Shown: positions 22,166-32,611 of the stretch, piece after piece
How positions within the stretch are numbered: the stretch's first letter is position 1
Layout of the letters: each line of letters starts with the position of its first letter
NCBI GenBank assembly: GCA_020205615.1
Contig: CM035156.1
Coordinates: 13,301,327-13,365,326, forward strand
DNA: 64,000 nucleotides
Direction: 5' to 3'
Source: Panax quinquefolius
Taxonomy: Eukaryota > Streptophyta > Magnoliopsida > Apiales > Araliaceae
Program-made: the position numbers and the translations under genes
Notes under the pieces: generated by a model
The model's input: the letters and a program-made list of their open reading frames with translations, nothing else
Databases searched by the model: none
Told to the model about the DNA's origin: nothing

Positions 22166-22640
22166 TTAATTATAAACTCTAGCGAAGTATATAACTTATT
22201 TGATACCGGTTCTACCCATTCTTTTATTTCTCCTACTTGCGCTCAACGTTTAAATTTGACTCCGGAGAAATTGGACTTTGACTTATCTGTTGAAACTCCA
22301 TTGGGAGAAACCTTCATTACATCCACTGTTTATAAGTCTTGTTTGTTTTAAATCGGTACCCTCACATTATCTGTCGATCTTATTTCATTGAAAATACTTG
22401 CATTTGACGTAATTCTAGGGATTGATTGGTTAACTACTCATCATGAAAAAATTAATTGTTTTCAAAAGGTTGTTAGCTTTCATATTCCTAACCAACCTAT
22501 TATGTGAATTCAAGCAACCAAACCATTAAAATCAATCATTGTCATCTCAAGCCATAAAGTTATTCGTTTATTGAAAAACGAATGTCAAGCTTTCTTAGCT
22601 CATGTCACGGATCTAAACACAAATACGTCAGTTTTGAATG
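22166..22640 (+). pseudogene. element B retropepsin-like protease
   Basis: The aspartic protease processes the polyprotein. The active site DTGSTHSF (Asp at 22202) is intact, followed by FDVILGIDWLTTHHEK (about 22402-22450). Two in-frame stops (near 22348 and 22506) break it. Confidence 0.85.
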
Positions 22641-23301
22641 ATATTTCTATTGTTAATGAATTTCCTGACGTATTCCCGGAAGAACTTCTGGCCTACCCTA
22701 GAGTGTGAAATTGAATTTTGTATCGACCTTGAACCCTGACAGACAAAACCTATTTCCAAAGCCCCCCATATCGAATGGCTCTCTATTGAACTTCAAGAGT
22801 TAAAGACCCAACCGCAGGAATTGTTAGACATCGGTTTCATTCGTCTCTACTACGTCTCCTTGGGGTGCTCTGCTCTATTACCGTGAAAAAAGAAAGATGG
22901 GAGTAGTATGCGACTTTGTATTGATTATCGGAGTTGAACCATGTCACCATCAAAATAGATATCCGTTGCCACGTATTGATGACTGTTTGACCCGGTTGCA
23001 AAGGCGCCAAATTCTTTTCAAAGATTGATCTTCGTTAGGTTATCACCAATTAAAGATTAGAACCGATGACATTCCAAAGACGGCTTTCGACTCTCAGTAC
23101 GGGCATTATGAATTCCTAGTCATGTCCTTTGGATTGACTAATGCTTCTGATGCCTTCATGGATATGATGAACCGAGTATTCAAGGAATATTTGGATCACT
23201 TTGTGGTCGTCTTTATTAATGACATCCTCATATATTCCAAAACCCGTGAAGATCATCAGCAACACTTAAGACTGATACTCCAAAAGCTTCGTGATGTATA
23301 C
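22641..23301 (+). pseudogene. element B reverse transcriptase, truncated and catalytically mutated
   Basis: The RT begins around FPDVFPEEL (22661 on) with shifts, and includes SMRLCIDY (22905-22930) and [20 protein letters not shown] (23122 on). The catalytic box reads FINDIL instead of FIDDIL, so the first Asp of the FxDD pair is Asn. Sequence stops at LQKLRD, where the LTR start TGTAAAATCCC follows at 23302. The thumb, RNase H and integrase are absent. Confidence 0.85.
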
Positions 23302-24647
23302 TGTAAAATCCCAAATTTTACGAATAAAGATTTAATTTTCTCGAAATATTTTTTTGAAAATTATGGTGTGAATTTGAGATAATATTATAGTTGTGGGTAG
23401 TATTTATAAATTTTGCAAAGTATGTAAGTTGTTGTATTATATTCGATTGGTCGGGGAATATTCTTTGTATCAGAGAATATTAAATGCGACCGGTACAATC
23501 ATTAGTGGACCCATGAATGTAATTATTGTCGGAATGAGAAAACGACAAAAATATTTTTATGAAAATAACGGCGGAAGTTTTACCGTTGATACTGTTGAAC
23601 TACTCGGTAGTAAAAGTACAGTAATACGCGTGGTTGCATAGTAGTACACGGTATTGGTTATTGATGCTTACGTGAGAAATCACTCAGTTATACTCAATTA
23701 TTACTACGAGAATTCTTGATCATATCTCTCATATTATTGATTCGATTATTGTCACAGTATCATCTGCATTATATGTTATATTGTTAAATCAATAATTGAG
23801 ACGACAAAGTTATTCATATTATTAAATCACAATATTTACAATGTCTAGAAGTTCTGTTAATGAGAGGTTTGGTCACCTAATTGCGCGCCAATAGGGAGAA
23901 ATCCTTATTGGAAAGTCCCTTCTTTCCTGGGAACAACCTGGTTGTTAAATATTGTAAGTTATAATATTAATGATGAATAAGTTCGTGTTGATTAAAGATG
24001 AATTTGATAATTTCATTATGTTGGGATTATTTGTGTTAGTAGAAATCGACATCTATTCCAATGATAATTGATGTCTAGAGGTTATATTGTTCAATCGGGT
24101 ATTCGGGACACTTTTCGTGTCGGAGTACTATTCACGAGTTATTATTCATGAGTTACTATTCATGAATTACTATTCACGAGTTACTATTCACCCGAACAAT
24201 ATATTTCTTTTCGGTCCAATATTTGGGTACAATATTATTCCATGAGGAGATGTGCTAATTTTTTAGACCGTTGGTTGAAGTTATATTAGTGAATCAATAT
24301 GGACCGCTGGTGGAAAGTTATAATAGTGAATCAATATGGATCGCTGGTTTAAAGTTTTAATAGTAAATAAGTATGGACCGTTGCTTTAAGTTTTAATAGT
24401 AAATCAATCTGAACCGTCCGTTTAAAAGTAAATCAATCTGGACCGTTCAGGAATTAGTTACTATTCAATCCATTCTTCTATAAATAGAAGCTCATTCCTT
24501 CATTATTTCTTACGAATTCACTGAAACTCTAGAGAGAGAAATTATAGAGAGAAAGAAGAAGGGTATTCTACTACTTCACCACTTCGATATCCAGTGTCTT
24601 TTACGGTAAGGGGTGTTATTTCTTTTGTATTCTTGAAGAGAACTTCT

Positions 24648-25215
24648 GTTATTCCATTCTTTATTATTCTGTTAGAATAACCTGTATACGCGGACTCCCC
24701 TATACTTGGTGAAATCCTTTTGTTATTCCATTCTTTATTATTCATTGGAATAACTCAGATATCTGTGATTTACCCTATACTTGGTGGAATAACCCGTATA
24801 TGCGGTTTACCCTATACTTGGCAAAATTCTTCTATTATTCCATTCTTTATTATTCTGTTGGAATAACCTGTATACGCGGAATCCCCTATACTTGGTGAAA
24901 TCCTTTTGTTATTCCATTCTTTATTATTACATTGGAATAACACGTGCATAATGTTTATTTACCCTATACTTGGTAGAATAACTCAGTATATGCGGTTTAC
25001 CCTATACTTGGTGAAATTTCATTGTTATTCCATTATTTATTATTCCGCATTTAATATTGCGTTGAATATCATCGCTTCGATTATGTGAATTTCACCGACT
25101 TGGTTCCATTATTTATTATTCCGTTATTTATTATTACGTTGGAATAACCCGCATATATCTAATCACCGCATGCGTATGGTGATTTACATTGTTATTCCAT
25201 TCTTTATTATACTTA
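24648..25215 (+). repeat. dyad array in LTR C leader
   Basis: Units at about 24649-24681, 24722-24754, 24833-24867 and 24908-24941, with decayed ones to 25215, contain GTTATTCCATTCTTTATTAT and a closing TGGAATAAC. The second unit has a perfect 9-bp stem. Confidence 0.8.
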
Positions 25216-25458
25216 GTTGGTTAAAGTTTTGATTTCTATACTCCATGAAATTAGTGGAATATCCTTGATATTTAAGGCTTCATCCGAAGATCTTTTCATG
25301 GAAATATTCTTCCGAGCATTCTTGAATTTTACTTTACAAAGAAGTATCATGTTGACAACTTGGATATTATTAGTTCTTGGTTAAATTAATTCTTGAACTT
25401 GTTTTATTGAATTCTTATATCATTGTCATCATCCTCATGTTTATATTTTTTTTAAAAG

Positions 25459-25715
25459 TCATTTTGTGGCTGTAGTGCATAGATGGACTTGGTATGATTA
25501 TGACTGAGGATTATTCGGTATAATCATTTAACCGTAATGTTACAAATGATGTAGTAAAAGTCCTCGTTGGCCAATAGTGCATTGATGGATGAGTTGTTGG
25601 CATGATCATGACCATTGATGAATACACGAATATCTTTGGCCAGTAGTGCATGGATAATTTGTGGTGCATTGACCCTAATGAATATCCTTGGCCGTAGTGC
25701 AGGGATGATGTGAAT
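25459..25715 (+). repeat. constant-loop hairpins in LTR C leader
   Basis: Four copies around GTCATTTTGTGGCTGTAGTG..., GTCCTCGTTGGCC..., ATCTTTGGCCAGTAGTGCAT and ATCCTTGGCCGTAGTGCAGG. The last can form a 7-bp stem (ATCCTTG / CAGGGAT). Confidence 0.75.
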
Positions 25716-25773
25716 TATTTATTAAGCTGAGTCTCAGCGATAAAAGTGATGAAAAACTTTTTAAATCATAAAA

Positions 25774-27394
25774 TGTGACGCCCCCAAAATAGGTATACAT
25801 CATTAGTATCACGACCACAAATTATCCATGCACTACGGGCCAAGGATATTCGTGTATTCATCAACGGTCCTGATCATGCCATAAAATAATTCATCTTTGC
25901 TTCCTTGGCCGAAGAGAATCCATAGCTATAATCATACCAAAAACTATCCATCAATGCATTACGGGCCAATGAGGACTTTTTTCACATCATTTATAATATT
26001 ACGGTCATGATTATACTGAATAATCCCTGGTCATAATCATACCAAGTCCATCTATGCACTACAGGCCACAGATGACTTTCAACATAATTTAAACATGAGG
26101 ATGATGACAATGATATAAGAATTCAATAAAACAAGTTCAAGAATTAATTTATCCAGGAACTAATAACGTCCAAATTGTCAACATGATACTTCTTTGTAGA
26201 GTAAAATTCAAGAATGCTCGTAAGAATATTTCCATGAGAAGATATCTTTGGATGAAGCGCTTAAATATCAAGGATATTCCACTAATTTCATGGAGTATAG
26301 AAGTCAAAACTTTAATCAACCGAGTATAATAAAGAATGGAATAACAAAAGAAATCACCATGCACGCAGATGCAGATGTATGTAAAGTTATTCCAATGTAA
26401 TAATAAATAACGGAACCGTGTCAAAGCGAATACGCATCGGCTGTGGATATTCCAAATGTAATAATAAAGAATGGAATAACAACGTAAATCACCATGCATG
26501 CGGTATCAGATAGTAAAAGTTATTCCAACGAGAATAATAAATAACGGAATCAGGTCCACGAAACGCGCACAAACAAAGGTATATTCCAATGAATAATAAA
26601 GACGGAATCTGTGTCCGGCGTGAAACGCATGCATGCAGGTATTCAATGAGAATAATAAAGAGGCGGAACCAGTCCGGCGTAAAACGCATGCATGTGATAT
26701 TCTAATGTAATAATAATGAAGAATGGAATAACAAATGTAAATCACAAAGTATAGGGTAGATCACAGATACAAAAGTTATTCCAACGAGAATAATAAAGAA
26801 TGGAATAATGTAAGTTCTCTTTATGAACATAAAAAATAAAATATCCCTTACCTTATAAAGAAGAGTATTCAACGATATGGCGGGATATACTTGAAGAAAC
26901 TTGCACCACGCTCAAAGCTTTCTTAAACGCTAAAGAAATACGCCAAGATTATAGAAGAATAATTCTCTCTCACGCTTTCTCTAGAGTTTCAATTGAATTC
27001 GTAAGAAATAATGAAGGAATGAGCTTATTTATAGAAGAATGGATCTGAATAAGTAACCAATCCATGAACAATCGGATCGATTTACTTTAAGCAGACGGTC
27101 AGATTGATTTACAATAAAATATAATATATTCTATTTATAATCTAATAAAACGAATAACTTTAAAAGATTTTTTACTACGCAGTACTATCGCAGCACTATG
27201 CAAACACTATGTATAATAAAATATAATATAATCTAATTATTGTCTAATAAAGCAGATAACTTTATAAAAGTATTTTGTTTTATATAAAAAGATTTTACTA
27301 TTAGCCTAATAAAAACTAATAACTTTATAAAAGTATTACATTTTATATAAAAATTTTTCTATTTTATTACATTAATAATACTAATAAAACAAAA

Positions 27395-27443
<49 letters not shown>

Positions 27444-27900
27444 CAATCAACAATAATTGAATCAAATAACGTGAGATACTACGCAAAGAACTCATCGTGA
27501 ATAATAATTGAACAAAAACCGAGTGACTTCTCACATAAGCATCAATAATCAATACAGGTGTGCTATCGCAGAACCTCAGACATCGATTTCTTTACTACCG
27601 GGAGTAGTTCAACAAAGATAACGGTAAAACTTCCGCCATTATTTTCATAAAAATATTTTTGTCGTTTTTTCAATCCAATAATAATTTTCATTGTAGGGTC
27701 CACTAATGATTGTCTTGAGTGCATTTAATATTCCCCAACACAAAGAATATTTCCCGACCAATCGAATAATATAACAACTTGCATACTTTGCAAAATTTAT
27801 AAATATTACCCACAACTATAACATTATATTAAACCCACACCATAATATTAAAAAAAATCGAGAAATTTAAATCTTTATTCGTAAAATTTGGGATTTTACA
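25774..27900 (-). repeat. 5' LTR of element A, second piece with rearranged start
   Basis: 25774-25802 is 29 bp of a minus-strand LTR terminus (TGTGACGCCCCC...). It is joined to TTAGTATCACGACC, which lies about 520 bp further in, so the segment between is missing. From there the LTR is collinear with 12645-14699, including a TATA box near 27025-27033, a donor GTAAGGG near 26845-26851 and an (AT)n tract at 27398-27442, and ends GGATTTTACA before the TTTTA duplication. Confidence 0.82.
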
Positions 27901-28949
27901 TTTTATTCCTCTTAATGTCTCTTACTTGTTAAGATTCAAAAATAATGCTAAACCATTCAGAGCTAAGTCTGAACAAGATTATACTTTTTTGGGACAAAAA
28001 TAACCTCAACAAGTAATTGAAACAACCCAAATGCTAACAAGAAGGAGAAAAGACCCATCAACATATTCGTGGAGATCAGCTTTAATCGTGGGGGCCAAGG
28101 TTTGAAGATCGTGGGGGCTGGAACGCAAAACCCACATGTGGGAGGTTGAATTCTTTCGCCGTGATTGAAGATCTGTAGGTTCAATAAAAAATTAGGGCTT
28201 TTGAAGACAGATAGGATAAGACTATAATGTGATGGTGAGGGATCTGCGACCGGAGAGAAGTGATAGAGGAGGAGAGAGTGAAGAGAGAGAAAATGATGAG
28301 AGAGAAATATGTGAGAAGCAGTGATGATTTTGCCACTATTGATGCTCCTCTAAATGGTGATTGTGATACTCCTCTGAAGTGTTAATTAAACTTCACCTGG
28401 GTGTGGTATGTCCCCAAAACAGAGAGTTCCCCTTCAGCATAAAATATTAAAAATCATTACCCACTAATTTAGTATTTTAAATTGCAAGATTCTACTACTC
28501 CACTATGAGATAACATTTATAATATCTTTGGTGCACAATGCTTGAAAAGTGGGCATCTGCATGTTTGATTCAACACCCAAAATCTTGAGGAAGTATTCCA
28601 AAAATCGAGGAGTCTTCTCGCATCAATGTTCTCACTCTTGGGGTCGATTCAATATCGGTAGGAACCCATTGTTTTTCTTTGTTGTTGTTCGTAACTCGTA
28701 AGATTTGATTTGGGGAAATTTTTTATGTTTGTTCTTTCATGGGTAAAATAATTGTATGAGAATTTTGTAGTTTATATATATTTTTTCTTTTGTTTAAAGG
28801 GTTAAAATGATAAAATATTTTTATTCAGACATTTTGAAAAAAAAATATCTAACATTTTTTCATTCAGATATAATTTTATTCAGATGCTCTATATTATTCA
28901 GACGTTTAAATTGTTCAAGTCTTAACACTCAATTTTATCAAACACCACC
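27901..28949. other. sequence right of the gypsy nest, likely PIF-like element interior
   Basis: It starts with the TTTTA duplication. There is a purine-rich GAGAGAGA/GAGGAGAG stretch (28240-28310) and repeated ATTCAGA motifs at 28820-28910 before the end at 28949. No ORF of substance was recognised. Confidence 0.5.
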
Positions 28950-28952
28950 TTA

Positions 28953-31238
28953 ATCCAAGTGCAGATACTGCACCATGTCTACATGATTTAATTTCATTTC
29001 AGTGTATTCAAAATTATTTTATACTAATAATTTTTTAAAATTAAATAAATTTGGTTAAAGTAAAATATAATTAAAATACAATACACTCCTCCACTCCAAT
29101 GTTTGAGATACACTTTTACAATGAGGACTTTTAAGAAATTTATGTTCTCAAATGTAATATTAATGTTAATTAAAAACTTACTTAGTGGGTGTGTGATATT
29201 ATATATAAATGATAGTAAATTATTCTTTGTCCATAGTATTTATGCCATCGATCCTAACTTAAATTTTTTATTATATCCTTTTCTATCTAAAACTAACAAT
29301 ATAGTGTGTAAGATTCTCTTTTTATTAGGTTTAAATACATTTTAAAATTTTAAATTTTTTACTTTTTTACAATTTAAACTCTAAAGTTTCAATTTTAACA
29401 CATTAAAATATTAATGTCCTTAAATTTCTATAAACTAAATTTTTTGGCCACTTGCGAGTAATAATTGATCCAAATGAGAGTATTTGGGATAATTTCACTC
29501 CAAAATAAATTTGAAAACACAAAAAAATGTATGCACATGGTGAATGTGGACTAAATTGTAAATCTAACCCTCCTATTTGTTATATTTTTGTTAAATTATT
29601 TTCTAAACTTTTTCTTAGCACAATTGTTTTTCATAGACGCGTTAATCATGTAAATGTGTTCCTCCAATTTTTTTGCACCTATTAAAATTAATTTTCTCTC
29701 CTCTCATTTTTTTTATTTTTTTATTTTTAAAGATTGTGTAAAAAGTATACTCTTCTTCTTCTTTTTATTTATTTATTTTTATATTGACATTCGAATTCAA
29801 TATGAAATATCTCTAAATTCAAAATTAGTGTAAATTAATTAATTAATTTTAGACAATATAATTACCAAAATTACAAACCTTACTATTTTTTATTTTATCT
29901 AAATGGTACTAATAACTCGTATGATTTATTTTAAAATTGAATATATCTCAAATTGATTTAAACAAATCAAACTTGATCCTATATTTTGAACAAAAAAATA
30001 TATAAATTTTAAAAAAAATTATTTATCTTTCAAAATATACAAAAAAATATTTATCGTTAAAAATACTAAATTCAACTTTTAATAATAGTGGAGGATCCTT
30101 TATAGAATTATCAATAGAATAAAAAAGGAAAACTCTTTTATAAATTTTTATAGAAGAGGACCGTCTCTCTTATCAAGTGAACAGAAATTCTGAGGTTTGA
30201 CTTTTAAAGCCCATAATACTCTACCGTCTATATACCAATACGAATAATAATACTAAAAAGTTACAATTATCATATTCACACTAGAAATTCTACGTATTGA
30301 TACTCAAATCCAATTGAATTGAAGTCCGCACTTGATATTTATTTTTATTTTTTAATAATTTAAATTTTTTTAATTACAATCGAACTAATCTCCACAAACC
30401 GATTATCTCTATTTCTCACCACATTGAATTATTTGTCGGCCGGTGGGACCCGCCAACAATTCACTACGTGCCCTGCCTTCACGTGATATCTGTCCATGGA
30501 AGGGGCATGTGTCAATTTACTCAGCCCGCTTAAATTCTCCTGCGTCACACTGTTTGACATTCAGGCTTTACCAATGGAGACGTGTCTGTTTTGTGGGCCC
30601 AGGCCCATTTCCACTACAATTAAACTATACCTTTCTTAGCTGGTGGGCTCCAATACCAAACCTAACAAGCCCAATCATGCTAGTAGGTTGCCTTGCTGCT
30701 TCTTTGGATGTCAATCTTAAACTTGAATATAGAGGCGGATACAAGTGGCTTTTCATCCGCCATACATGTGTCAAATAACCACGTGTCAAGATGGTATGTT
30801 GTGGATTTGGGTTCCTTAGTTACTCGCCATGTGGAAGGGACGTAATCAGAAGACCAGTGTATTATTTGAGGCCAAGAATCAAGATATATGTTTATATGCA
30901 TGCTATACTAGTTGACAAAAGAATCTAACAAAAAAAAAATTATTTATAAAATAATATGGTTAATTATTATGATTAATTTTATCTATGATGAATCATTCAT
31001 AAATTAAATTTTGTAATATTATTTTTTATATTAATTTTGTAAGTTTTTTTTTTGTTACCGTAGCAACACATGCTATATTATATCCCATTCGTATTTTTAC
31101 GCTTTTAGACTTTTTAGCTATCTTTTAATATTTTTTTATTTATCATTTTTATTTAAAATAAAAATTAATTATAATTTTCTTAGATATTATCTCTATTTAT
31201 CTAACACAAATTTATTTTTCTCATCTTTTAACTAATTT
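28953..31238. other. AT-rich intergenic DNA
   Basis: No gene or RNA is recognised. Short open frames at 29103-29345 and 30443-30778 encode nothing recognisable. 30420-30860 stands out as GC-richer and is listed separately. Confidence 0.55.
30420..30860. promoter_or_regulatory. orphan promoter-like region (site II and G-box motifs)
   Basis: The stretch combines several TGGGCY/RGCCCA site-II-type motifs (GTGGGCCCAGGCCCA at 30593-30607, GGTGGGCTCC at 30642, AAGCCCAAT at 30667, CAGCCCGC at 30522) with ACGTG cores (CTACGTGCC, CACGTGATA, CCACGTGTCA) and TGCGTCACAC. Site II motifs bind TCP factors and mark promoters of growth-related plant genes. No gene is visible next to it, so this may be a promoter relic or distal element. 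Confidence 0.35.
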
Positions 31239-32611
31239 TGTAACGCCTTCAAAATCGGATCTACATCATAAAATTTGAGTCGTCAAAATATAAATCACAT
31301 ATATAAATTATGCGTATAAAAATTATTATAATGTCGTACAAAATACAACAACACACATTAAATTCTCAGTACAATTATTGTCACACTATTTTACAACATA
31401 TTGAAAACTACTATGGCTACTAACTCAGATCATGATCGCTTCATTGCCCTGCTCTACTCGCTAACTCCAAACTATACTCTCATTTCCTAAAAGGAATTAT
31501 GAAATAAAATACTAAGCTCAAATAACCCAGTAAATAATATCATGACTAAGATAACGAAGAATAAGTCATCTTTAACATTCAAAAATTTAGATAATGATAC
31601 ACAATATAAGTTTTTAATAAACAATAGTAGCGAAATTAACAATTCATTAGAGGAGTCAAATAGATAGTAATGTCTATTATATTCTCCAATAAAAATATTT
31701 ACCATCAAAATTTCATTGACTCAGATGGTCATGATTATGCCAATCAATAGTTTCTCTTTGTATTTAGGCCAAAGAGAAATTTCACCATTTATCCTTGCTA
31801 CACAGGCTAAAGACACTCGATAATTATATTGTCTTTGCACTCAGATGAAAGATATACACAACAATTTAGTCTTGATGATTAGTACAAATAACATTAATAT
31901 TAAGGATGAACATAAATAATCAAAATAATAAAATAAATAATAAACATTAGAGATTTATAATTTAATTTCTATTGAGTCCAATAATGTTCAAATTATCAGC
32001 ATGATATCCAGAATATTGATTCAAGTTCAAGAATAATATATAATGTTCACAGTTCAAATATAACGGTTAAAATTTAACAGGAAGATTTAGATGAAAAGAT
32101 ATGAAGCATCAACTATTAAGAAAATTCTAATCATTTTAAGAATTTTCACCGTTTAATGATCATAAGACTGTATAAACGAATAATAATTTTTACCATAAAT
32201 TAGAAGTATGAAAGAAAATGACATTTTTTACCTTAGCGTGTGACTAAATACTGCTTTCTATGTAGTTGATTAATTTATATGTATATTTATTATTTAATTA
32301 GTAACTACCACACATAAGTTTCATGGGGTACATTAACTCGTATATTATGAAATCTTTAAAGGTGATTTGATAATATAAATTTATGTAGTGTACAAAATAG
32401 AGTAGAATAAACTTCAAAATAGTTTTAAAGGAATAAAATAATATTTCAAAATAATATTACAATTGAAGTTTTTCAATATGAATCTTCTAAATGAAAAGTT
32501 TTCTAAAGGAAGAGTTGTAAATACTGCGTGATGTGTGTAAGTACTTGTGCAACTTTTATAAAAAAAACTCTCATAAACAATTATTACACTGTTAATGATA
32601 TTCACCAAAAC

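Larger units (their letters stand above)
17812..25773 (+). mobile_element. Ty3/gypsy element B with chimeric end C, inserted in A
   Basis: A plus-strand element sits in A's 5' LTR. It has an LTR (17812-20751), PBS, gag, protease and the first part of RT, and then breaks directly into another LTR (C, 23302-25773). RNase H, integrase and PPT are missing. The left LTR and C carry different U3 modules, so they are unlikely to be the two LTRs of one insertion. C is truncated at its 3' end at the rearranged junction. A TTTTA precedes B at 17807-17811. Confidence 0.8.
23302..25773 (+). repeat. LTR C, 3' truncated
   Basis: A plus-strand LTR starts TGTAAAATCCCAAATTTTACG. It has the 14-bp array (24118-24200), a U3 module of about five 37-bp CAATATGGACCG-type repeats (24250-24455), a TATA box at 24479-24487, a donor GGTAAGGGG at 24605-24613 and leader arrays. 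It ends abruptly in AAATCATAAAA at 25773, about 450 bp short of the LTR end. Confidence 0.85.
12097..27900 (-). mobile_element. Ty3/gypsy retrotransposon A, internally deleted, with nested insertion
   Basis: Element A lies on the minus strand and is bounded by the 5-bp target duplication TTTTA (12092-12096 and 27901-27905). Its 3' LTR is 12097-14699, internal region 14700-17354, and 5' LTR 17355-27900, the latter split by element B/C and a rearranged junction near 25774. The internal region is only 2.65 kb (J and L have about 4.76 kb) because most RT, RNase H and the integrase core are missing. It keeps gag, part of protease and the integrase tail, so it could move only with helper enzymes. 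LTR termini, PBS and PPT are all readable. Confidence 0.85.
12011..28949. mobile_element. second PIF/Harbinger-like element split by the gypsy nest
   Basis: A left end GGTAGTGTTTGTTTGGGTC starts at 12011 directly after a TTA, and a matching inverted end ...CAAACACCACC stops at 28949 directly before a TTA (28950-28952). Own sequence is only 12011-12096 plus 27906-28949 (one TTTTA is duplicated); everything between is the LTR nest. The right terminal 180 bp also resembles the left end of the neighbouring 381-bp MITE, so an alternative is that the outer element began at 11627. No transposase was recognised. Confidence 0.45.

Noticed and set aside
24648..25215. CRISPR-like regularly spaced repeats
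   Set aside because: The spacers are themselves repeated, the units vary in length, and the host is a plant; this is an LTR minisatellite.
25774..27900. Independent solo LTR D
   Set aside because: The right flank is TTTTA but the left is TAAAA, while TTTTA also flanks 12097; treating it as the second piece of A's 5' LTR explains both ends better.
30443..30778. 111-codon open frame (+)
   Set aside because: It covers the motif-rich promoter-like island; composition reflects GC content and nothing protein-like is recognised.
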